Shown here: one piece after another, positions 49,327 through 58,256 of the stretch
How positions within the stretch are numbered: position 1 is the first letter of the stretch
How the letters are laid out: the number at the start of each line of letters is the position of its first letter
NCBI GenBank assembly: GCA_023414355.1
Contig: JAEZOB010000040.1
Coordinates: 186,001-250,000, forward strand
Length of the DNA stretch: 64,000 bases
Direction: 5' to 3'
Source of the DNA: Bacillota bacterium
GTDB taxonomy: Bacteria; Bacillota; Clostridia; Lachnospirales; Lachnospiraceae
The notes under the pieces: generated by a model
Databases searched by the model: none
What the model was told of the DNA's origin: nothing
The model's input: only the letters and a program-made list of their open reading frames with translations
Position numbers and translations under genes: made by a program

Positions 49327-52300
49327 TTGAGAACGTTTACCATGCCCCTGATGGAGCTAAAGGAATTCATAGACATCAGGGATAACATAAAATCGAAAAC
49401 CCTGCCGGTACAAGTTACCGGCTGTATTGATTCCCAAAAATGCCATCTGATGCACGGTTTGGGAGAGGGGTTCAAGTATAAAGTAATCGTTACCTACAAT
49501 GATCTGAAGGCAAAAGAGATCTACGAGGATTACCGTCTTTATGATAAAGAGGTACTCCTTTATCCTGCGAAGGATATCATCTTTTACAGTGCAGATATCC
49601 ATGGAAATGCGATTGTCAGAGATCGTTTGCGTGTCTTAAGTCGGTTAATTGAGAATAAGGGGGCCACCATCATCCTTTCACTGGATGGCGGAATGGACCG
49701 TCTGCTTCCCTTACAGATGGTGAAGGACCGTATCCTGACGGTTGACATTAATACAGGTATAAAGCTGACCGAGTTTACGGAAGCATTGGTGCATCTGGGC
49801 TATGAGAGACAGGCGCAGGTTGAGACGCCGGGAGATTTTGCAGTACGTGGCGGTATTATCGATATCTTTCCACTGACGGAGGATGCCCCCTACCGTATCG
49901 AGCTTTGGGGGGATGAGATTGATTCCATCCGAACCTTTGATGTGAGCAGCCAGAGATCTATTGAACAGGTGGAGAAGCTCATCATCTATCCGGCGGCAGA
50001 GATAATTCCTGATGAAGCGAGACTTCGTGCAGGTATTAAGAAGCTGGAGGCAGAGGAAAAGGAGTATTATAAGGCACTTCGGGAACAATTCAAGACAGAG
50101 GAAGCTGCCAGAATTCATCAGATTGTTGCGGAATTTAAGGATAATCTGGAGGTTTATCACGGCTCCATTGCTTTGGAAAGCTATATTAACTACTTCTATG
50201 ATCAGACCATGAGCTTTTTCCAGTATTTCGATCCGGAGGAGACGATTTTCTTCCTGGATGAGCCCGGAAGACTTGCAGAAAAAGGGGAAGCTGTAGAGAC
50301 AGAATTTCGTGAGGGCATGATCGGTCGAATTGAGAAGGGCTATATCCTTCCCGGGCAGATCGACGTCATTTATGGATATAAAGAAGCCATGGGCATGCTG
50401 GCAAACCGTAATTCAGTTCTGGTCAGTACCATGGAGGTTAAGAATAATTTCTATGCCCCGAAGAGAAAATACGATTTTACCGTTCAGACGGTTGCCTCTT
50501 ATCATAAGAATTTTGAGGTGTTGGTCAAGGATCTGGAACGCTGGAAGAAGAACAAGTACCGGGTTATCCTGCTTTCGAGCTCTCGTACCAGAGCAATGCG
50601 CCTGGCAGAGGATCTGCAGAGAGACTATGGACTCAGTGCCTTCTATAGCGAGGATATGGACCGGGTGCTGCAAAACGGTGAGATCATGGTGGCCTATGGT
50701 AACTTGCGCAGGGGCTTCGAATATCCGCTGATTAAGCTGGTCATCATCTCAGAAAGTGATATCTTCGGCACAGAAAAGAAGAAAAAAAGGAAGAAGTCCG
50801 GGTATGAGGGGAGTAAGATTCAGAGCTTCACTGAGCTGGCACCCGGCGATTATGTGGTACATGAGAATCATGGCCTTGGTATCTATAAGGGAATTGAGAA
50901 GATCGAGGTCGATAAGATAACGAAGGATTATATCAAGATTGAATACGGCGGCGGAGGCGTGTTGTATATACTGGCAACAGGTCTTGATGTGATTCAGAGA
51001 TATTCTGGTTCGGAAGGACGTAAGCCAAAGCTGAATAAGCTGAATTCCATCGAATGGAAGAATACAAAAGCAAAGGTCCGCGGTGCGGTTCAAGAGGTTG
51101 CCAAGGAGCTTGTCGAGCTGTATGCCGAGCGTCGGGAGAAGAAGGGCTTCCAGTTTGGTCCCGATACAGTATGGCAGAAGGAATTCGAGGAAGAGTTTCC
51201 TTACGAGGAGACGGATGATCAGTTGACAGCAATCGAGGCTGCCAAGCGGGATATGGAAAGCACCAGGATCATGGATCGTCTGATCTGTGGTGACGTTGGA
51301 TACGGTAAGACAGAGATTGCTATCCGGGCTGCCTTCAAGGCGGTATCCGACGGCAAGCAGGTGGTAGTCCTTGTCCCTACGACGATTCTGGCGCAGCAGC
51401 ATTATAATACTTTAGTACAGCGCATGAAGGATTTCCCGGTCAGTGTGGATGTCCTGTCCCGCTTCCGGTCCACTGCGGAGCAGAAGAAGACGTTGGAACG
51501 CCTAAAGAAGGGGAATCTTGATATTATCGTCGGTACGCACAGGGTTCTGTCCGCAGATGTGAAGTTCAAGAACTTAGGACTTCTGATTGTGGATGAGGAG
51601 CAGCGTTTCGGTGTGACCCATAAGGAGAAGATCAAGCAACTGAAGAAGGATATCGATGTCCTGACCCTGACGGCCACTCCGATTCCTCGAACCCTCCATA
51701 TGAGTCTCGTCGGTATCCGTGATATGAGTGTCTTAGATGAACCGCCGGTAGATCGTCTTCCGATCCAGACCTATGTACTGGAGCATAATGATGAAATCAT
51801 CCGGGAAGCAATCAGCAGAGAGCTGGCGAGAGATGGGCAGGTTTATTATGTCTATAATCGTGTCAATGGTATCGATGAGATTGCTGCTAATGTCGCAAAG
51901 CTGGTACCGGAGGCAAATGTTGCATTTGCTCATGGTCAGATGCATGAGCGTACCCTGGAGAAAATTATGTTCGATTTTATCTCCGGGGAGATCGATGTAC
52001 TGGTATCCACAACGATTATTGAGACTGGACTGGATATCTCCAATGTCAATACCATGATTATTGATGATGCTGACCGTCTCGGGCTTTCCCAGCTCTATCA
52101 GCTGAGGGGACGGGTTGGACGCTCCAATCGGACGGCATACGCATTCTTAATGTACCGCAGAGATAAGATGCTGAAGGAAATAGCGGAAAAACGACTGCAT
52201 GCCATCAAAGAATTTACGGAGCTGGGCTCCGGCTTCAAGATTGCGATGCGTGATTTAGAGATCCGAGGAGCAGGAAATCTGCTTGGAGCGGAACAAAGCG

Positions 52301-52863
52301 GGCATATGGAAGCTGTCGGCTACGATTTATATTGCAAGATGCTCAATGATGCGGTAAAATCCATGAAGGGTGAGGTGACGGAGGAGGAAACCTTCGAAAC
52401 CACCGTGGATATGGATATGGATGCTTATATTCCTGCCACCTATATCAAGAATGAGATCCATAAGTTGGATATTTATAAAAGGATTGCCGAGATCGAGAAT
52501 GAAGAAGAAATGATGGATATGCAGGAGGAGCTGACAGACCGCTTTGGTGATATGCCGAGTGCTGTGAACAACCTCTTAAACATTGCACTGATTAAATCAA
52601 TCTGCCATAGTTTATACATTACTGGACTGGTGCATAAGGAGAATGAAGTAAAGCTGCTGATGTATCCCAAGGCAAAGCTTGCGGTGGAGAAGCTTCCCGA
52701 GCTGCTGACCAGATACCAGAACAGTCTAAAGCTGATACCTCAGACGACGCCATATTTTGTCTATCGGCTCCCGGTAAGTCAGAAGGGTAAGACGGATACG
52801 ATTACAACCTTCGAGCTTTTGCACAAGCTGCTGGCGGATTTTAAGATATTGATACAATCCTGA
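49327..52863 (+). CDS. mfd: transcription-repair coupling factor
   Basis: A 1178-residue Mfd with the full domain order: UvrB-homology N-terminal modules (~1-350), the RNA-polymerase-interacting CarD-like domain (~495-560, DYVVHENHGLGIYKGIEKIEV), the translocase with Walker A GDVGYGKTE (~655-662), DEEQRFG (~757) and TATPIPRTLHMS, RecG-like motifs (LYQLRGRVGRS) and the C-terminal TRCF domain (~1020-1120). It removes stalled RNA polymerase and recruits the UvrA repair complex. The start is TTG 49327 after GGAGGAG. It is followed by a prsA-like gene 37 bp on, so they likely share a transcript. Confidence 0.95.
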   Translation: MRTFTMPLMELKEFIDIRDNIKSKTLPVQVTGCIDSQKCHLMHGLGEGFKYKVIVTYNDLKAKEIYEDYRLYDKEVLLYPAKDIIFYSADIHGNAIVRDRLRVLSRLIENKGATIILSLDGGMDRLLPLQMVKDRILTVDINTGIKLTEFTEALVHLGYERQAQVETPGDFAVRGGIIDIFPLTEDAPYRIELWGDEIDSIRTFDVSSQRSIEQVEKLIIYPAAEIIPDEARLRAGIKKLEAEEKEYYKALREQFKTEEAARIHQIVAEFKDNLEVYHGSIALESYINYFYDQTMSFFQYFDPEETIFFLDEPGRLAEKGEAVETEFREGMIGRIEKGYILPGQIDVIYGYKEAMGMLANRNSVLVSTMEVKNNFYAPKRKYDFTVQTVASYHKNFEVLVKDLERWKKNKYRVILLSSSRTRAMRLAEDLQRDYGLSAFYSEDMDRVLQNGEIMVAYGNLRRGFEYPLIKLVIISESDIFGTEKKKKRKKSGYEGSKIQSFTELAPGDYVVHENHGLGIYKGIEKIEVDKITKDYIKIEYGGGGVLYILATGLDVIQRYSGSEGRKPKLNKLNSIEWKNTKAKVRGAVQEVAKELVELYAERREKKGFQFGPDTVWQKEFEEEFPYEETDDQLTAIEAAKRDMESTRIMDRLICGDVGYGKTEIAIRAAFKAVSDGKQVVVLVPTTILAQQHYNTLVQRMKDFPVSVDVLSRFRSTAEQKKTLERLKKGNLDIIVGTHRVLSADVKFKNLGLLIVDEEQRFGVTHKEKIKQLKKDIDVLTLTATPIPRTLHMSLVGIRDMSVLDEPPVDRLPIQTYVLEHNDEIIREAISRELARDGQVYYVYNRVNGIDEIAANVAKLVPEANVAFAHGQMHERTLEKIMFDFISGEIDVLVSTTIIETGLDISNVNTMIIDDADRLGLSQLYQLRGRVGRSNRTAYAFLMYRRDKMLKEIAEKRLHAIKEFTELGSGFKIAMRDLEIRGAGNLLGAEQSGHMEAVGYDLYCKMLNDAVKSMKGEVTEEETFETTVDMDMDAYIPATYIKNEIHKLDIYKRIAEIENEEEMMDMQEELTDRFGDMPSAVNNLLNIALIKSICHSLYITGLVHKENEVKLLMYPKAKLAVEKLPELLTRYQNSLKLIPQTTPYFVYRLPVSQKGKTDTITTFELLHKLLADFKILIQS

Positions 52864-52900
52864 TGAAATACAGCATCAGAACAGGAAAGGGGAACATGGA

Positions 52901-54307
52901 ATGAGGACAAGCCGAAAGTTATTCATTGCTCTGACTGCATTGTTATTGTTGACAATGCTTTCCGCCTGCCGGGTTGGAGAAGAGCGATATGAATTAACGA
53001 ATTATATAGGAAAATCAGTATCAACCTTTGAGAAGAGGTCGGGAACAGAGTTGACTGAGCAAGGTACCGGGGTCTATGGAATGGAGAACGTGGTACAGGT
53101 AATGGCTCCCGAGAAAAAGGTGAATGCCATCACATTACTTAGTGGTGCCGGAGAGTATAAGGTGCTTGGAATCACCATCGGAATGAGCAGGACAGAGGTT
53201 GATGCACTGCTTGCCGATACCTTCGGAGGTGAGATTGCAAAGACTGCCAATACCGAGAAGAATACCGTCACCTATACCTATCTGAAGAATAATAAGGAGC
53301 TTTATATCACATATGACGCGGGCAATGAGACGGCGATGGAGCTTTCCTATTATGTAGTGGAGCTGACGGATCCCGGAGAGGAAGAAGCCAAAGAGCAGGC
53401 CAATTCCGGGCAGTTGATGGCGATGATCGGGGATACCAAGGTATATTACAACGAAGCGATGGTGTACTTAAAATCAGCGCAGGAGAATTATGAGACGGAT
53501 TATGGTAAGAATATCTGGGATGCCGATATTCTGGGTAACGGCGAAACCTTTGGAAAAATGATTAAGGATGAGGTGATCAATCAAATCACCGAAATCAAGA
53601 TCATCTGTGCAGAAGCCGAAAAGCAGGGCATTACCTTGTCGGAGGAAGAGCTGGCAGATGCAAATGCTTATGCGAAGGAGCATTTTGAGGGCTTGACACC
53701 GAAAGATATCAGCAGATACTTAATCACCGAAGAACTGCTGCGGAAGATTTACGCAGATAACCTTCTGGCTGAAAAGGCCTTTGAAACGCTGACCATCAAT
53801 GTGGATACGAATGTATCGGATATGGAAGCGAAGCAGATCACAGTGCAACAGCTGCTGATCTATGGCTGTGATTTTGATGCAGAGGGTAATAAGCATGAAT
53901 TGTCCGCAGAGGATAAGACAGCTGCCTATGATAAGGTAAGAGGTTTGCTAGAACAGGCTAAAACCACGGAGGATTTCTATGCACTTGCCGAGGCAAATTC
54001 AGAATCGGATACGATAGAATATACCTTTGGCAGAGGGCAGGGTCCTAAGGAATTCAGCTCCTCCTTTGAGCAGGCCGCCTTTACTCTAAAGACCGGCCAG
54101 GTAAGCGATATTATCTCTACGGATTACGGTTGGCATATTCTTTACTGTAAATCAGATAACAATGAGGATGCGACCATTCAGAAGAAAGAAGAGATTATCG
54201 ATCAGCGCCGTAGCGAGCTATTCGCCAAGCTGTACGGTGAATGGACAGAGAACTATGATGTGGTGGTCAACAGTGAAGCCTGGGATGCCATCACCTACGG
54301 GAAATAA
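52901..54307 (+). CDS. PrsA-like peptidyl-prolyl isomerase lipoprotein
   Basis: A 468-residue lipoprotein: signal peptide and lipobox LSAC (Cys23). Residues ~30-165 are an extra beta-rich domain (YIGKSVSTFEKRSGTELTEQ ... MSRTEVDALLADTFGG). Next is a SurA/PrsA-type helical chaperone region (~170-290), and a parvulin (PpiC) domain (~305-420) with KTTEDFYALAEANSES, GPKEFSSSFEQAAFTLKTGQVSDII and YGWHILYC. It helps fold secreted proteins on the outer side of the membrane. AAAGGGG precedes the ATG. It follows mfd, as often in this group. Confidence 0.88.
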   Translation: MRTSRKLFIALTALLLLTMLSACRVGEERYELTNYIGKSVSTFEKRSGTELTEQGTGVYGMENVVQVMAPEKKVNAITLLSGAGEYKVLGITIGMSRTEVDALLADTFGGEIAKTANTEKNTVTYTYLKNNKELYITYDAGNETAMELSYYVVELTDPGEEEAKEQANSGQLMAMIGDTKVYYNEAMVYLKSAQENYETDYGKNIWDADILGNGETFGKMIKDEVINQITEIKIICAEAEKQGITLSEEELADANAYAKEHFEGLTPKDISRYLITEELLRKIYADNLLAEKAFETLTINVDTNVSDMEAKQITVQQLLIYGCDFDAEGNKHELSAEDKTAAYDKVRGLLEQAKTTEDFYALAEANSESDTIEYTFGRGQGPKEFSSSFEQAAFTLKTGQVSDIISTDYGWHILYCKSDNNEDATIQKKEEIIDQRRSELFAKLYGEWTENYDVVVNSEAWDAITYGK

Positions 54308-54315
54308 CAATCATG

Positions 54316-54363
54316 ACCCTGTATGTCCGGAACGAAATGTTCCCGATATACAGGGATTTTTTT
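54316..54363 (+). terminator. intrinsic terminator after the prsA-like gene
   Basis: CCCTGTAT (54317-54324) pairs with ATACAGGG (54348-54355), extended inward by GAAC/GTTC, and is followed by ATTTTTTTAT. Confidence 0.85.
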
Positions 54364-54570
54364 ATAATAGGAGTTGCGTCCTATTTCATAAAAGAGCTCT
54401 GCATTACGAATAAGCTCGCATTGGGATGCGCACATCACGATGAACCGAGAGAACTATGATATATTTACCGATTGTCTCGACAAAATATCTATATTAAAAT
54501 GAAATGGAAGACAGAATTCGGGGAATTCAACTATTCATGAAATTAAGATAAATAAAAAATTAAGTTCAGT

Positions 54571-54611
54571 ATGCAATAAAACGTTAACTTGTAACGTTAT
54601 CCTAATAGAAG
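54571..54611 (+). promoter_or_regulatory. putative ECF-sigma promoter of the sigma operon
   Basis: ATGCAATAAAAC, 12 variable bases, CGTTATC, 3 bases, ATAGAAG. The same three blocks with the same spacing occur at 56748-56788. Read as TGCAAT-N17-CGTTAT, the geometry is that of a promoter, and CGT at -10 is typical of ECF sigma factors. The start codon lies 24 bp past the -10, with GGAGGAG between. Confidence 0.75.
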
Positions 54612-54623
54612 GAGGAGCTCCTG

Positions 54624-55217
54624 ATGTTATTATTCTGTGCTGTGATAGATCAGCAAGTCCCAGCCGCTGATCGTCACAAGAGGTTAATCCTTGACGAAAC
54701 AATTTTTATCAGAATAGCAGAAAATGATATGGCTGCCTTCGAGGAGTTTTATCGCCTTACCGAGCGCAGTGTATACGCATTTGCCCTTTCCATCCTGAGA
54801 AATCATGAGGATGCACTGGATGTGGTACAGGACACCTACTTAAAAATCCGTGGAGCTGCTCATCTGTATCAGCCATTAGGTAAGCCGATGGCATGGGTAT
54901 TTACCATCACACGGAACCTGTCCATGAGTAAGCTGAGAACCAGAACCCAGACAGAGAATATTGAGGAGGAAGAGTTGGAGAATAACCTTTCATTTTCCTA
55001 TGTTACGGATCAGGAGGATAAATTAGTCCTGCAATCTGCGCTAAAGATACTCAGCGAAGAGGAAAGAAAAATTATTCTGTTGCACGCGATGTCCGGCTTT
55101 ACCCATCTGGAGATTGCCAGAGATATCGGGATGCCCCTATCGACAGTGTTATCAAAATATCATCGAGGTCTGAAAAAATTAAAGAAGTATCTTACGGAAA
55201 GCGGGGTGCCAAAATGA
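54624..55217 (+). CDS. ECF-type RNA polymerase sigma factor
   Basis: A 197-residue sigma-70-family protein. Region 2 (~30-95) has DMAAFEEFYRLTERSVYAFALSILRNHEDALDVVQDTYLKI, and region 4 (~130-190) has LSEEERKIILLHAMSGFTHLEIARDIGMPLSTVLSKYHRGLKKLKKYL. This is the usual ECF architecture. GGAGGAG lies before the ATG. Its stop codon overlaps the anti-sigma gene start (ATGA), so the two are made together. An autoregulated promoter box precedes it. The stimulus is presumably sensed by the partner's extracytoplasmic domain. Confidence 0.9.
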   Translation: MLLFCAVIDQQVPAADRHKRLILDETIFIRIAENDMAAFEEFYRLTERSVYAFALSILRNHEDALDVVQDTYLKIRGAAHLYQPLGKPMAWVFTITRNLSMSKLRTRTQTENIEEEELENNLSFSYVTDQEDKLVLQSALKILSEEERKIILLHAMSGFTHLEIARDIGMPLSTVLSKYHRGLKKLKKYLTESGVPK

Positions 55218-56713
55218 AACAGAAGAATATAGAACAATCCTTACACAGAGCTTTAAATCAGGCACCTGCACCTGACTTTGAGAAATTAATCGGACTACCT
55301 TATGTTAAGCTGGAGCAACATGATTTCATAACCAGACAAGAGGAGAAACAGGAGGTTCCTCCTGTCAGAAGATATACTGCAGCCTTATCCCTGTGCTTTG
55401 CTCTGTTACTTTTTGTGGCAGGCGGATGGTTTTATCAGTACAGATTGCCAAACAGTATGATCTCGCTGGATGTAAATCCGAGTATCGAAATCATAACAAA
55501 TCGTCATAATGAGGTATTGGAAGTCAAGGCTATGAATGAAGATGCAAGAAAGGTTCTTGGCGATCAGGATTATAGATTGAAGGAACTGGATACGGCAGTA
55601 GTCTCCATCGTTACCACGGTGATCGATCAAGGGTATCTGAATACCGAAAGAAATGTAATCATGGTTTCTGTTGAGAATAAAAAAGCGGAAAAAGCGGAAG
55701 TGCTGGCAGCAGAATTAAACCAGGTGATTAAGAAAAGCGCATCTGCCCGTGACAGGAAGCCTAAGATACTGAGTCAGACCTTGAAGAAGGATAAAGCAGC
55801 AGCAAAGGAGGCAAAGAAACTTGAGGTATCCGTCGGTAAGCTCAAGCTGATGAAAAAGATAGAAGCCTCCAGTGAAACCATAACTGTCGAAAGCCTTGCT
55901 CATAAATCAATGGCAGAGCTGCTTGCCATAGCAGAGGAAAATGAAGTTGACTTAAAGGATACGATCAAGGTGGATGAAGAATATGCAGGAGATCATCCTG
56001 AGGTTACCCCCGAGCAGGAGAAGCACGAGATAGACGCGGATGAGAATGAGAAGGATTCCTCTGACGATGAGAACAGTGCAAAATCGGATCATTTCAAAAA
56101 GGATCACGAGAATACACTCAAAGAGGATCAAGAGGGAGATTCCGGTGATTCAGAGGAAAGTGGGTCCGAGAATAAGGAGCAAGGCGGCAAGAATAAGATC
56201 AAGAATAAAGATGATCAGGAACGGGATCAAGATCAAGATAAGTCCATAAATAAGGGTAAGTCCATAGACAGAGGTAAGTCCCAAAACAAGGATAAGATAG
56301 TAGACAAAGATCAGAAAGACAAAAAAGGTAACGATAAGGGCAAAAAGAATAGCAACAAGGACAAAAGTAAGAATAAAAATAAGGACAACGGAGCGAAAGA
56401 TAGTCAGAAACACAACAAAAACAATGGTGCGAAGGCTGATTCAGAAAAGAGCGATAATTTTAAGAGCGATCTAGAAGCAGATCAAGAGCAGGATGGTAAT
56501 GAGGATGCTGCCTTAAGTGATTCAACAGGTCACTCCGATACTTATGATAACATTGATTCCCAGCATTTGAATAAGGATGGAGACATAGGAGAGCAAGACT
56601 TAGTATCCTCAGAGAGAACGGAAGAGGACGGCTTGAAGTCTGAGATCGGTATTCGGGAAGACAACAACACCACAGAAAGTTATAATAAAGATACCGAAGG
56701 CAACAATGAATAG
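55214..56713 (+). CDS. RsgI-like anti-sigma factor with long charged tail
   Basis: A 499-residue single-pass protein. The cytoplasmic N-terminus (1-53) presumably binds the sigma factor; TM is 54-76. The outer RsgI-type domain (~83-180) carries the hallmark ISLDVNPSIEIITNRHNEVLEVKAMNEDA. Residues ~180-250 are Lys/Ala-rich helical. Residues ~260-499 are extremely Lys/Asp/Glu/Asn-rich low complexity (repeated KNKDK, DQDQD, GKS). RsgI proteins typically hold a SigI-type sigma inactive and end in a carbohydrate-binding or other sensor; here the sensor is replaced by a charged tail and the partner is an ECF sigma. It overlaps the sigma gene by 4 bp. Confidence 0.82.
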   Translation: MKQKNIEQSLHRALNQAPAPDFEKLIGLPYVKLEQHDFITRQEEKQEVPPVRRYTAALSLCFALLLFVAGGWFYQYRLPNSMISLDVNPSIEIITNRHNEVLEVKAMNEDARKVLGDQDYRLKELDTAVVSIVTTVIDQGYLNTERNVIMVSVENKKAEKAEVLAAELNQVIKKSASARDRKPKILSQTLKKDKAAAKEAKKLEVSVGKLKLMKKIEASSETITVESLAHKSMAELLAIAEENEVDLKDTIKVDEEYAGDHPEVTPEQEKHEIDADENEKDSSDDENSAKSDHFKKDHENTLKEDQEGDSGDSEESGSENKEQGGKNKIKNKDDQERDQDQDKSINKGKSIDRGKSQNKDKIVDKDQKDKKGNDKGKKNSNKDKSKNKNKDNGAKDSQKHNKNNGAKADSEKSDNFKSDLEADQEQDGNEDAALSDSTGHSDTYDNIDSQHLNKDGDIGEQDLVSSERTEEDGLKSEIGIREDNNTTESYNKDTEGNNE

Positions 56714-56747
56714 AACAAAGTTTATAAATATAAAAAATTTCTTAAGC

Positions 56748-56788
56748 ATGCAATAAAACCTTCAGCTTCCACGTTATCTGTATAGAAG
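56748..56788 (+). promoter_or_regulatory. putative ECF-sigma promoter of the BIG2 surface protein
   Basis: The blocks ATGCAATAAAAC, CGTTATC and ATAGAAG are identical and equally spaced to those at 54571-54611, while the spacers differ (31 of 41 bases identical overall). This predicts that the ECF sigma factor also drives the gene at 56864. TTCAGCTTC in the spacer also pairs with GAAGCTGAA at 56811. Confidence 0.75.
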
Positions 56789-56863
56789 TGATAATAATCC
56801 TTCTAAAACAGAAGCTGAAGAGGATCAACTAAATTATCATGAAAGAATTAGGAGGTAATTACG

Positions 56864-57973
56864 ATGAAGAAATTAGTTAAGAAAGGATTGGCATGTCTGC
56901 TTGCATTTGTACTGATGATGCCTATGGTATTCCAATATACCGCACCATCTGTGGCAGAGGCAGCAAGAAAAGAGAAGAGAGTAGAAACAAAGGTAGAGAA
57001 AACAGAAGGAAGCAGAAAGCAGGGTAAAGAGGAAGGCAAGAAGGACAAGAAAGAAATTCAAGGTAAGAAAGCACGGAAGGCATCCTTTGCAGTTACCAAG
57101 AAGACTTTGGAAGGCATCGGAGTGACCTATCAGATCGCAGTAAAAAATCTTGCGGCAACTACAACACGTACCTGGTATTCCACCAATGAAAAGGTAGCAA
57201 CAGTTGACAGCAACGGACTCGTAACAAGCGTAAACTATGGAACAGCTGTAATTAAATGTGTATTCGGCGATAAGAAAAAAGGAACAAGCGTGTTATCCTG
57301 CGTGATTAAGGTAAAAGGCACTAAGGCAGCAGTAAGCATCATCAATAAAGACTTAGAAGATGACGTCCAGTACATAGCTCTGGGAGCTACCTACGATTTT
57401 GATGCTATCATCAAACCGGAGGGAACTGTGGGTAAGATTTCCTGGTCTATCAATGATCCCAACGTAGCAACAGTCAATATGGACGGTGTTGTTACTGCAT
57501 TAAAGGAAGGCTTAGCAGTATTGACCGCTACGGCAGTGAACGATGGTACAACAGTAACCAGCGGATCAGCTATTACATTACCGACAGTAAAAAGCGATCA
57601 AGTAGTAATTAAAGTGGTCTCCGGAGCGGCAATCGAAGCGGCAAGTGTAAAGGACATCACTTTAGCCAATGACAAAACTCTTGTCATTAAGTTTAGCACT
57701 CCGATGAAGGCAGATACCCTATTTAATTCCGTAACTTCAGTATTAGCGAATTCCATCATAATCACACCGGTCGCTAATGTATCTGGTGCAACTGCTGTTA
57801 ATCCGGGTGAACTAAAGGGTGTATTGGCAGGGGACGGAACAACACTGACAATCTCAGCAGCAAATTACTTCTATGGATATTATGACATCAAGGTAACAAA
57901 TCAGGCGATGGCTGTATCAGGTGCGGCGCTGCAGGATTACCAGAAGCGTACACTGCTGATTTCTCTTCAATAA
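56864..57973 (+). CDS. secreted BIG2/Ig-like surface protein
   Basis: A 369-residue exported protein. Signal peptide: MKKLVKKGLACLLAFVLMMPMVF, cleavage near VAEA-A (~34). A very basic/acidic stretch (~35-70, EKRVETKVEKTEGSRKQGKEEGKK) follows, then BIG2 domain 1 (~73-150, YSTNEKVATVDSNGLVTSVNYGTAVIKC) and BIG2 domain 2 (~155-245, WSINDPNVATVNMDGVVTALKEGLAVLTATA). Last is an SbsA-like Ig domain (~262-369, KTLVIKFSTPMKADTLFN). GGAGG precedes the ATG. The charged stretch could interact with the oppositely and similarly charged tail of the upstream anti-sigma factor, with which it probably shares regulation (inference). Confidence 0.8.
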   Translation: MKKLVKKGLACLLAFVLMMPMVFQYTAPSVAEAARKEKRVETKVEKTEGSRKQGKEEGKKDKKEIQGKKARKASFAVTKKTLEGIGVTYQIAVKNLAATTTRTWYSTNEKVATVDSNGLVTSVNYGTAVIKCVFGDKKKGTSVLSCVIKVKGTKAAVSIINKDLEDDVQYIALGATYDFDAIIKPEGTVGKISWSINDPNVATVNMDGVVTALKEGLAVLTATAVNDGTTVTSGSAITLPTVKSDQVVIKVVSGAAIEAASVKDITLANDKTLVIKFSTPMKADTLFNSVTSVLANSIIITPVANVSGATAVNPGELKGVLAGDGTTLTISAANYFYGYYDIKVTNQAMAVSGAALQDYQKRTLLISLQ

Positions 57974-58044
57974 GGCATAATCATCGATTATGAAGTCAAA
58001 CGATATGATAGAAAAATGACCTTTTAAAAGAATAACTGGTAAAA

Positions 58045-58098
58045 AGAATAACAGACATAGAAAGAATAACAGACATAGAAAGAATAGCAGACATTGAA
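58045..58098. repeat. three 18-bp tandem repeats
   Basis: AGAATAACAGACATAGAA occurs at 58045-58062 and 58063-58080 exactly, and a third copy with two changes (AGAATAGCAGACATTGAA) is at 58081-58098. It is non-coding, directly before the terminator. Confidence 0.9.
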
Positions 58099-58101
58099 AG
58101 A

Positions 58102-58145
58102 GATGATGTGACCCCTAAAAGTTAGATTGAATGGGTCACATCATC
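58102..58145. terminator. bidirectional intrinsic terminator
   Basis: A perfect 13-bp stem, GATGATGTGACCC (58102-58114) with GGGTCACATCATC (58133-58145), closes an 18-nt loop, followed by TTTTATG. It lies between the BIG2 gene and the convergent glycosidase gene. Confidence 0.88.
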
Positions 58146-58256
58146 TTTTATGTTATCCTCTTCTTACATTAGCTGCGGGATTGTGCAGTGATGCAATAGG
58201 AGAAAATACTTCTTAATTCATTATCTTATGAAACAGATTTTTTCATAAAGCTAGAA

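Larger units (their letters stand above)
54308..54623. other. intergenic region: terminator and ECF promoter
   Basis: This 316-bp region contains the terminator at 54316-54363 and, at its right end, the ECF-type promoter box (54571-54611). The rest, 54364-54570, shows nothing I can support. Confidence 0.55.

Noticed and set aside
50749..51402. 217-codon open frame antisense to mfd
   Set aside because: It lies wholly inside conserved mfd coding sequence and shows no recognisable domain or start signal.
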